A stretch of DNA of 64,000 nucleotides from Fervidibacillus halotolerans (GTDB taxonomy: Bacteria > Bacillota > Bacilli > Bacillales > Caldibacillaceae): assembly GCF_026547205.1 (NCBI RefSeq), contig NZ_CP106877.1, positions 1,638,771 through 1,702,770 of the forward strand, given 5' to 3'. The position numbers and the translations under genes were made by a program. A model generated the notes under the pieces. The model made no database searches, had not been told where the DNA came from, and saw only the letters and a list, made by a program, of their open reading frames with translations. Shown here in pieces: positions 57,434-64,000 of the stretch. Numbering within the stretch: position 1 is the stretch's first letter; the number at the start of each line of letters is the position of its first letter.

Positions 57434-58801
57434 TTATAAGAAATGTTTACGGGTCATAAATTCGGTGGATGCAACATCTTGCTTTCGATGATGGTCCTTC
57501 ACTGGTTGCTTGATCCATTCATCTTCCCCTTGTTTTAAGTCGAAAATATGTTTAAAGCAATTCAGCGCATCTTCCCCATTCGGTTTGGAAGCGAGTTCTT
57601 TAATTTGTACAATCGGATCCTTTAATAATTGGTTCACAATGCTTTTCATATGCTTTCCGATTACTTTTTTCTCCCGTTCACTTAAGTCGGGAAGTTTCTT
57701 TTCCAAACTATCCATCGTTTGTTTTTGAATAGTAAATGCCTTTTCCCGTAACGATGCAATTAACGGAACGACATCAAGGGTGTTAAACCATTTGTTAAAA
57801 TTTAAAGTGGCATCTTCTACCATTTCTTCAATCTGGATAGCTGCACGTTCCCTTTCAGAAATATTCGCTTCTACAATTCCTTCCAAATCGTCAATATCGT
57901 AAAGAAAAACGGAAGAAAATTCGTTAATGCGAGGATCGATATCCCTAGGAACGGCAATATCTACGAAAAACATCGGTTTTTGATTATTTAATTTCACTAA
58001 TTTTTCCACCAACGGTTTCGTAATGATATAATCCTTTGCACCGGTAGAGCTGATAACGATATCCGCATCGAAAAGACGTTTTTCAAATTCGTCAAAGGTA
58101 CATGCATGGGCAGCGAATTTTTCAGCAACTTTCAAGGCAGTTTCATAGGTCCGATTCATGATCGTAATGTCGGATGCGCCACTACTTTGTAAATTTTTTA
58201 ACGCCAATTCACCCATTTTCCCCGCACCAATGACTAAAACTTTCTTATTCGACAAATTTCCGAAAATCTTCTTCGCCAATTCGACTGCAGCATAACTGAC
58301 GGAAACGGGATGATCGGCAATTTCCGTTTCCGAATGGGCCTTCTTTGCGACCGTAACTGCATCTTTAAACAATTGATTGAATATCGTATTTGTTACACCG
58401 ATTTTTTGAGCTCGAAGAAAACTCAATTTTACTTGCCCTAAAATTTGTGTTTCACCTAAAATCATCGAATCTAATCCACAGGTAACCCGAAATAGATGTT
58501 TCACTAACTCGTCATTTTCATAAATGTATAAATATGGTTCGAATGATTCCTTTCGTATTTGAAACCAATCTTCTAAAAACTGTTTAATTTCCTGTTTTCC
58601 AGTGTGAAGTTGCTCCACCACCGCATAAACCTCTGTTCGATTACAAGTGGAAATAATAACATTTTCCAAAATGCTTTTCGAATCGTTCAGCTCCAGCATC
58701 CCATCTTCTAAATGAGTTTCTTGAAATGACAATCGTTCTCGAATTTCAACCGGGGCTGTTTTATAATTGAGGCCGACGACGATCAATTGCAAATTGGACA
58801 C
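57434..58801 (-). CDS. hemA: Glutamyl-tRNA reductase
   Basis: NADPH-dependent first step of haem synthesis, from Glu-tRNA-Glu. 455 residues. The nucleophile is C53 in STCNRTE, the NADPH site is KVLVIGAGKMGELALK, and a C-terminal dimerisation helix bundle follows. First gene of hemAXCDBL. Upstream (58922-58930) is TAATAATTA, the core of a PerR-like palindrome; B. subtilis hemA is PerR-controlled, but the flanks here match poorly. Confidence 0.97.
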   Translation of the reverse strand: MSNLQLIVVGLNYKTAPVEIRERLSFQETHLEDGMLELNDSKSILENVIISTCNRTEVYAVVEQLHTGKQEIKQFLEDWFQIRKESFEPYLYIYENDELVKHLFRVTCGLDSMILGETQILGQVKLSFLRAQKIGVTNTIFNQLFKDAVTVAKKAHSETEIADHPVSVSYAAVELAKKIFGNLSNKKVLVIGAGKMGELALKNLQSSGASDITIMNRTYETALKVAEKFAAHACTFDEFEKRLFDADIVISSTGAKDYIITKPLVEKLVKLNNQKPMFFVDIAVPRDIDPRINEFSSVFLYDIDDLEGIVEANISERERAAIQIEEMVEDATLNFNKWFNTLDVVPLIASLREKAFTIQKQTMDSLEKKLPDLSEREKKVIGKHMKSIVNQLLKDPIVQIKELASKPNGEDALNCFKHIFDLKQGEDEWIKQPVKDHHRKQDVASTEFMTRKHFL

Positions 58802-59020
58802 CCCTTCTTACCCCTCAGTTCTTTGATCATTCGTTCTTCCCAGAATAATTGAATATGAAAAAATTGATATGGTATGATTAACCATGTTAGAGAAAAATAA
58901 GAAATTAAAAAGATTATCCTTTAATAATTAGTACAATAGAAATCTATTTTTACCGTAACAAAAAAGGTTCGAGGTTGCAAGTTATTAAATTGTAACAAAT
59001 TCGTGAAAAGAGGGTGTTTG

Positions 59021-59500
59021 ATGAAAAGGCTGCGAATTTTTCCAGGTATTGTTTTAATTGGATTTGGGTTATATGCTATTTTACAAGATTTTTTGGCACC
59101 TTCTCCTTTATTCCATTGGCCTAGCCTGTTGATCATTATCGGAATTGCCTTTTTGTTCCAAGCATATGCTGGCAAAGAATACGGTTTTATTATACCGTCG
59201 ATCTTATTCATTGGCCTAGGCGTTCATTTTCATATCGTAACCATATTCGATATTCAATTGGACCATTTCGGAGTCATTCTACTATTCATCGCTTTAGGTT
59301 TTTTTCTTCAACAACAAAAAACCCACGCAGGGGCGATGTACGCTTGGTTATTTATTTTTTTAGCACTTTTTCAATTATTTTCTATGAATATTTTTAATTG
59401 GTTCGGCTCCGTCGAACGAAAACTGATGGATTTTTATTCCCTTTGGCCGATTGTGGTCATCTTGATCGGTTTATATTTATTTATTTTTAAACGAAATTAA
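59021..59500 (+). CDS. LiaF/LiaI-like four- to five-helix membrane protein
   Basis: 159 residues from the ATG at 59021, with AGAGGG 6 nt upstream. Hydrophobic helices with short polar turns: RIFPGIVLIGFGLYAIL, WPSLLIIIGIAFLFQAY, IIPSILFIGLGVHFHI and a final LWPIVVILIGLYLFIF, the repeated WPxxLIxxG pattern of LiaF-type N-terminal domains. No C-terminal soluble domain. Role unknown. Divergent from hemA. Confidence 0.75.
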   Translation: MKRLRIFPGIVLIGFGLYAILQDFLAPSPLFHWPSLLIIIGIAFLFQAYAGKEYGFIIPSILFIGLGVHFHIVTIFDIQLDHFGVILLFIALGFFLQQQKTHAGAMYAWLFIFLALFQLFSMNIFNWFGSVERKLMDFYSLWPIVVILIGLYLFIFKRN

Positions 59501-59571
59501 TCGATCGATTGAAAAAGTGGAATGGTTGTTTGGGTATTATAATCTTCAGTAGTTATCTTTTGATTGCTCAT

Positions 59572-59637
59572 AAAAAATCGTCCTTTCTGTAACATTCGAT
59601 TGGTTGCCGAATAATCTACTAGATTGGACGATTTTTT
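59572..59637. repeat. 66-bp self-complementary element with three-way-junction fold
   Basis: Outer arms AAAAAATCGTCC (59572-59583) and GGACGATTTTTT (59626-59637) are perfect 12-bp inverted repeats. Inside, ATTCG/CGAAT (59594-59612) and AATCT/AGATT (59613-59625) form two further hairpins that abut each other and the outer arm. It is probably the shared terminator of the convergent 59.5-kb gene and ysxC, but it could be a tiny non-autonomous element. Confidence 0.65.
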
Positions 59638-59673
59638 TGTGCTCTTTTTTAATCAAATTCCAGGGAAAATCGA

Positions 59674-59848
59674 TTGATGAAAGGGAAGGAACGGGCTACT
59701 TCTTATGGAACAAGACGAACCGAAAACCTTACAGACGAATTTCCGTGTCGAGGACCCTTAAGTCCGTACCTGCGGAAAACGCCACAACCGAAATGAAATC
59801 TACTTTATTTCATTTACGAAGAAAGGGGCTGTACTTTTAAACTGCCCC
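59674..59848 (-). repeat. Dispersed structured intergenic repeat, copy B
   Basis: Minus-strand copy of the repeat at 50372-50541. The first hairpin is GGGGC(A)GT/AC(A)GCCCC (59825-59848); relative to copy A both arms have changed together. The same CCTTTCTTCGTAAATGAAAT block follows, then ATTTCATTTCGGT. It starts 12 bp beyond the ysxC stop, so its hairpin can end the lonA-ysxC transcript. Confidence 0.75.
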
Positions 59849-59859
59849 TTCTTCCCATC

Positions 59860-60465
59860 CTATTCATTTGAAAAATGTTCTTCACCGATCCATTTTTCTA
59901 GTTCTCGCCACGCCTCCTCTTTCCCAATCCCCTTTTCCGAAGAAAATAGAACGATTGGGTCAGAAGGGGATAAGTTGAGCGTTTCTTTCACAATGTTTAA
60001 ATGTTTATTCCATTTACCACGGGGAATTTTATCCGCCTTCGTAGCAATGATAAGAACTGGAATTTGATAATGTTTTAAAAAATCGTACATCAACCGATCG
60101 TCTTCTGTCGGGGGATGACGAAGATCAACGATGATGACCACTCCCTTTAATTGGGGTCTCTCCATTAAATATTTTTCAATCATCTTCCCCCAAGATTCCC
60201 TTTGTTTTTTCGATACTTTCGCATAACCATAACCGGGAACATCTACGAAATAAAATTGATCGTTAATTAAATAGAAATTCAATGTTTGGGTTTTTCCTGG
60301 TTTTGAAGACGTTCGTGCCAGGCTTTTTCTACCGATCAATGTATTAATAAAGGAAGATTTCCCCACATTCGATCGGCCGGCAAGTGCAATTTCAGGTAAA
60401 TTCCCGCTCGGATATTGTTCGCTCGATACTGCACTAATTATAAATTGGGCATTTTTAATCTTCAT
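59860..60465 (-). CDS. ysxC: YsxC/EngB, ribosome biogenesis GTPase
   Basis: Essential GTPase in late 50S assembly. 201 residues from the ATG at 60465 (SD AGGTG); a GTG at 60474 overlaps that SD. G1 GRSNVGKSS (about 30-38), G3 DVPGYG, G4 TKAD and the TrmE-Era-EngA-YihA fold. It overlaps the lonA 3' end by 11 bp, as in B. subtilis. Confidence 0.96.
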   Translation of the reverse strand: MKIKNAQFIISAVSSEQYPSGNLPEIALAGRSNVGKSSFINTLIGRKSLARTSSKPGKTQTLNFYLINDQFYFVDVPGYGYAKVSKKQRESWGKMIEKYLMERPQLKGVVIIVDLRHPPTEDDRLMYDFLKHYQIPVLIIATKADKIPRGKWNKHLNIVKETLNLSPSDPIVLFSSEKGIGKEEAWRELEKWIGEEHFSNE

Positions 60466-62785
60466 TGAATTCACCTGCTATCGCATGTTGTAACACTTCA
60501 TCCATATGGGAGACGGGAACGAAAGTCAGGCTATTTTTCACACTTTCAGGAATATCATCTAAATCCTTTTCATTCTCCTTTGGAAAAATGATTTTCGTCA
60601 ATCCCGCTCGATGGGCACTTAATGTTTTTTCCTTCAATCCGCCAATTGGCAAAACCCGTCCACGTAATGTAATTTCTCCGGTCATTCCAACTTCCCTTCG
60701 AACCGGCTTTCCAGAAAGGGCGGAAACTAAAGCGGTGGCGATTGTAATTCCTGCTGAGGGACCATCTTTCGGAACAGCACCTTCTGGGACATGTATGTGA
60801 ATGTCATACTTTTCGTGGAAATCCTTTTCGATTCCTAATTTTTCAGAAATGGAACGAACGTAACTAAAGGCCGCTTGAGCCGATTCTTTCATAACATCCC
60901 CTAACTTCCCTGTCAACACTAATTTTCCTTTTCCAGGGACGGGGGCGACTTCAATTTGTAACGTATCACCACCGAATACTGTATATGCGAGTCCCGTTGC
61001 GACCCCAATTTGATCGTTCGATTCCTTTTGTCCATATCGGTATAATTTTTTCCCTAAAAATTCTTCTAATTTTTTCTCTGTTACGATCACTCTTTTTTTC
61101 TCTTCAGATGTAATGATTCGGGCTGTTTTTCGGCAAATCGAGGCGATTTTCCGTTCTAATTCCCGTACTCCTGCTTCCCTCGTATAATATCGAATAATCG
61201 CCATAATCGCGTCATCTCGAATTTGTAATTGGCTCTTTTTTAAGCCATGTTCTTCAATTTGTTTTATAATCAAATAGTCTTTAGCAATATGTAATTTTTC
61301 AATTTCCGTATAGCCGGCAATTGATATAATCTCCATACGGTCCCTGAGGGGAATAGGAATCGTCGATAAATCGTTTGCCGTTGCGATAAACATGACCTTT
61401 GATAAGTCATACGGTTCTTCAATATAATGATCACTAAAGTTTTTATTTTGCTCAGGATCTAGCACTTCCAAAAGAGCAGCGGACGGATCTCCTCGAAAAT
61501 CAGAAGACATTTTGTCGATTTCATCTAAAAGGAAAACAGGATTAATCGTTCCTGCTTTTTTCATCCCTTGAATAATTCTCCCCGGCATCGCGCCGACATA
61601 CGTACGCCTATGTCCACGAATTTCTGATTCATCCCGAACCCCACCTAAAGAAATGCGAACGAATTTACGTTTCAATGATCTGGCGATAGATCTTGCCAAA
61701 CTAGTTTTTCCAACTCCAGGCGGACCAACTAAACAAAGGATTGGACCTTTCATTGAATTTGTTAATTTTTGGACGGCTAAATATTCTAATACCCGTTCCT
61801 TTACTTTTTCCAAACCGTAATGATCTTCATTTAAAATTCGTTCCGCCCGTTGAATATTTAAATCATCCGTCGTCGATTTAGACCAAGGCAAGGCGATTAA
61901 CCAATCGATATAATTTCGGATTACGGCACTTTCTGCAGATGTATTCGGTATTTTTTCGTAACGGTCCAACTCTTTCAAAGCCGTTTCATAGACATGTTTC
62001 GGCATTTTCGCTTCTTTTAATTTTTTCTTTAAATTTTCAACTTCTCCTGTTTTTCCTTCCTTCTCACCGAGTTCCTTTTGAATCGCCTTCATTTGTTCCC
62101 TTAAAAAATATTCCTTTTGGGTCCTCTCCATTGAACGCTTAACTCGCTGTCCAATTTTCTTTTCGAGTTGTAAAACTTCCTTCTCATTATTTAATATTGT
62201 AATAATACGATTCATACGTTCTTTTACATCAATCGTTTCCAATATTGCTTGCTTTTCTTTTATCTTCAAAGGCAGGTGGGAAGCGATGAGGTCAGCAAGT
62301 CTGCCCGGTTCTTCGATATCTTGGACGGTGGCGAATGTCTCTGCGGATATTTTTTTCGAAATTTTTATGTATTGGTGGAAAAAATCCAACATCGTGCGAA
62401 TCAGTGCTTCTTTTTCCAAATCCTTCGTGTTGTCATCCTCAAATGTTTTTACGATAACGGAATAGTACGTGCCTTTATCGATGATTTTTTCGATTTTTGC
62501 CCGTTTTAATCCTTCGACGAGGACGCGAATCGTACCGTTTGGAAGTTTTAACATTTGTTTTACTTGGGCAACGGTTCCCATATGGTATATATCATCTTCA
62601 TCCGGTTCTTCAACAGTCGCATCTTTTTGAGCGGTCAAAAAAATGAAATGTTCATCTAACATCGCTTTTTCTAACGCATGAACTGACCTTTCTCTCCCGA
62701 CATCAAGGTGCAATACCATCGTTGGAAAGACAAGTAAGCCTCGAAGCGGTAGGAGGGGAATGGTTTTTACATCCTCTTCACTCAT
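60455..62785 (-). CDS. lonA: ATP-dependent protease LonA
   Basis: 776 residues: N-terminal substrate domain (about 8-205), AAA+ domain with GPPGVGKTS and [18 protein letters not shown], and a C-terminal Ser-Lys protease with catalytic Ser in [14 protein letters not shown] and the Lys in [18 protein letters not shown] lies 8 nt before the ATG. Cytosolic quality-control protease. Paired with lonB upstream, as in B. subtilis. Confidence 0.97.
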   Translation of the reverse strand: MSEEDVKTIPLLPLRGLLVFPTMVLHLDVGRERSVHALEKAMLDEHFIFLTAQKDATVEEPDEDDIYHMGTVAQVKQMLKLPNGTIRVLVEGLKRAKIEKIIDKGTYYSVIVKTFEDDNTKDLEKEALIRTMLDFFHQYIKISKKISAETFATVQDIEEPGRLADLIASHLPLKIKEKQAILETIDVKERMNRIITILNNEKEVLQLEKKIGQRVKRSMERTQKEYFLREQMKAIQKELGEKEGKTGEVENLKKKLKEAKMPKHVYETALKELDRYEKIPNTSAESAVIRNYIDWLIALPWSKSTTDDLNIQRAERILNEDHYGLEKVKERVLEYLAVQKLTNSMKGPILCLVGPPGVGKTSLARSIARSLKRKFVRISLGGVRDESEIRGHRRTYVGAMPGRIIQGMKKAGTINPVFLLDEIDKMSSDFRGDPSAALLEVLDPEQNKNFSDHYIEEPYDLSKVMFIATANDLSTIPIPLRDRMEIISIAGYTEIEKLHIAKDYLIIKQIEEHGLKKSQLQIRDDAIMAIIRYYTREAGVRELERKIASICRKTARIITSEEKKRVIVTEKKLEEFLGKKLYRYGQKESNDQIGVATGLAYTVFGGDTLQIEVAPVPGKGKLVLTGKLGDVMKESAQAAFSYVRSISEKLGIEKDFHEKYDIHIHVPEGAVPKDGPSAGITIATALVSALSGKPVRREVGMTGEITLRGRVLPIGGLKEKTLSAHRAGLTKIIFPKENEKDLDDIPESVKNSLTFVPVSHMDEVLQHAIAGEFNED

Positions 62786-62971
62786 CCGAAAAACCTCCGT
62801 TCTTAAATATTAAGCAATTTATCCGCATGTGTTCCATCACCAACCGGCCCATTCCCTCATCGTAAAAAATCCCCTATCCGTAAACGAATACCACGTAAAA
62901 CCCCAATCCTGGGAAAATGAAATGAACAAAATCGTTTTTTTCATGGATCGATAGAATAGGTGTTTTTAAAA

Positions 62972-63000
62972 ATTTTAACGTATTTATTTAGGGCTGTCTA
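62972..63000 (-). promoter_or_regulatory. Putative sigma-A promoter of lonA in the 62786-63121 gap
   Basis: Minus strand TAGACA (62995-63000), 17 bp, TAAAAT (62972-62977). A second candidate lies upstream: extended -10 TGT-CATAAT (63024-63032) with TTCTCA (63047-63052) at 17 bp. Either leaves a long leader (about 180-230 nt). No CIRCE or full CtsR site was seen, only one GGTCAAA half-site near 63083. No gene in this gap. Confidence 0.5.
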
Positions 63001-63121
63001 ATCTTAACCTTCGGACTTCCTTTATTATGACAGGTTTTTATGAAAATGAGAAGTAGATCGATGGGACAAATAACCGTTAAATGGTCAAAAACCCAAGTAA
63101 TATACCGATTAAACGAAGGAT

Positions 63122-64000
63122 TTATAAACTCTCCTTTTGTTGGTATGGATAAGTAAAGGTAGATGACTGATCCTTTTTTTCATTTTTTATCAAGGATCTA
63201 TCAAAGACTTCTTTAATATGCGAAACCGGTATAATCTCGATATGTTCCATTTGTTGAATCATCGTTTCTAAATTATCCTTTGGGATGAGAACCGCCTTTG
63301 CACCTGCTTTTTTTGCCGCCTTTATTTTCGCATAAATACCACCGACCGGTTTTACCTTTCCGTGGATACTAATCTCACCTGTCATGGCAACCGAATTTCG
63401 AACCGGTAATTTATAAATTGCCGAATAAATTCCCGTCGCAATGGCAATGCCCGCAGAAGGTCCGTCGATGGGAATGCCACCTGGAAAATTGACATGGATA
63501 TCATATTCATCCGCCGGTACCCCAAAGGATCGTAAAATGGTAATCACATTTTCGATTGAACCTTTTGCCATGCTTTTTCTTCGAATGGATTTACTTCGAT
63601 CCCCAATGCTTTCTTCTTCAACGATCCCCGTTATATTAATAGATCCTTTTTCTTCAGCAGGAATGGCAGTCACTTCTATTTCCAATAACGTCCCGTTATT
63701 TGGACCGAAGACAGCCAGTCCATTAACGAGACCGATCGTCGGTTTTTCTGCAATTTTCTGTTTTATACGAGGGGTTAGTTGGCTCGTATGAATAATCCAT
63801 TCGATATCTTCATCCTTGATAACCTTTCGATTTTCTGTTATAGCAATACCTGCTGCAATTTGGATAATATTGACTGCTTCCCTTCCATTTTTCGCATACA
63901 TGGATAGTTTATCGAGTCCTTGATCGCTAATTTGTAATTTCACTTTTTCCGTAGCTCTTTTAGCAACTTGACGAATTTCATCTTCATCCAGCTCTCGGAA
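63122..64000 (-). CDS. lonB: LonB-type ATP-dependent protease, C-terminal part (cut by window edge)
   Basis: The open frame continues past the window edge; the visible 292 codons begin FRELDEDEIRQVAKRATEK. They cover the end of the AAA+ lid and the whole Lon protease domain, with catalytic Ser in GGIPIDGPSAGIAIATG and Lys in KPVGGIYAKIKAAKKAG. In B. subtilis LonB is forespore-specific (sigma-F). A GTG at 63943 is internal, not the start. Confidence 0.94.
   Translation of the reverse strand, partial: FRELDEDEIRQVAKRATEKVKLQISDQGLDKLSMYAKNGREAVNIIQIAAGIAITENRKVIKDEDIEWIIHTSQLTPRIKQKIAEKPTIGLVNGLAVFGPNNGTLLEIEVTAIPAEEKGSINITGIVEEESIGDRSKSIRRKSMAKGSIENVITILRSFGVPADEYDIHVNFPGGIPIDGPSAGIAIATGIYSAIYKLPVRNSVAMTGEISIHGKVKPVGGIYAKIKAAKKAGAKAVLIPKDNLETMIQQMEHIEIIPVSHIKEVFDRSLIKNEKKDQSSTFTYPYQQKESL

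Noticed and set aside
58922-58930. PerR box upstream of hemA
   Set aside because: Only the central TAATTATTA fits; flanking positions disagree with the 15-bp consensus. Mentioned under hemA but not called.
63083-63090. CtsR operator upstream of lonA
   Set aside because: Only one GGTCAAA heptad is present; the direct-repeat partner is missing.

Overview
The window is a low-GC Firmicutes chromosome segment from an endospore-forming member of the Bacillaceae. Three things support this: protein sequences close to Bacillus subtilis homologues; sporulation genes scattered through housekeeping operons (spoVB, bofC, safA, spo0B, spoIVFA/FB, spoIIB, ysxE, spoVID); and a gene order that follows the B. 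subtilis lonB-to-cymR region almost gene for gene, read mostly on the minus strand. I cannot name the species from sequence alone.

Layout from low to high coordinate. 1-2.5 kb: 5' part of a cysteine desulfurase gene, its regulator cymR, and divergent rarA. 2.5-7.3 kb: tcdA, 6S RNA, aspS-hisS behind a His T-box, and a small HTH protein. 7.4-13.3 kb: dtd, rel, apt, recJ. 13.4-20.2 kb: secDF, an intact insertion sequence with 9-bp target duplications, comN, divergent spoVB and a yrzE-like gene. 20.3-24.7 kb: yajC, tgt, queA, a DUF2905 protein, ruvB, ruvA. 24.8-28.2 kb: a one-domain FAD protein, bofC, nadE, safA. 28.4-31.6 kb: obg, spo0B, rpmA, prp, rplU with an L21-type leader. 31.7-37.7 kb: spoIVFB/FA, minD/C, mreD/C/B. 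37.9-47.6 kb: radC, maf, spoIIB, a membrane diguanylate cyclase, folC, and valS behind a Val T-box. 47.6-58.8 kb: ysxE, spoVID and the haem operon hemA-X-C-D-B-L. 59-64 kb: a small membrane protein, ysxC (engB), lonA, and the 3' part of lonB.

The genes form several working groups: translation quality and supply (aspS, hisS, valS, dtd, tgt/queA, rplU-prp-rpmA, 6S RNA, rel), DNA repair (rarA, recJ, ruvAB, radC), envelope and shape (secDF/yajC, mreBCD, minCD), tetrapyrrole synthesis, proteolysis (lonA/lonB), and sporulation. Several control elements are directly readable: two T-box leaders each with a near-consensus sigma-A promoter, a structured rplU leader, two sigma-E-type promoters, and many intrinsic terminators.

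Departures from the usual order are the most informative part. An IS1380-type element splits hemX inside the haem operon. A second IS sits just upstream of an otherwise intact secDF promoter. A GGDEF gene occupies the place of comC. The pheBA/niaR/nifS-nadBCA block expected between obg and safA is missing, and nadE lies beside safA instead. Two copies of a structured, covarying intergenic repeat (about 170 bp) lie near 50.4 and 59.8 kb. No rRNA, tRNA, CRISPR array, prophage or defence island was found, and I see no clear new multi-gene system; the repeat family and the IS-disrupted haem operon are the best leads.
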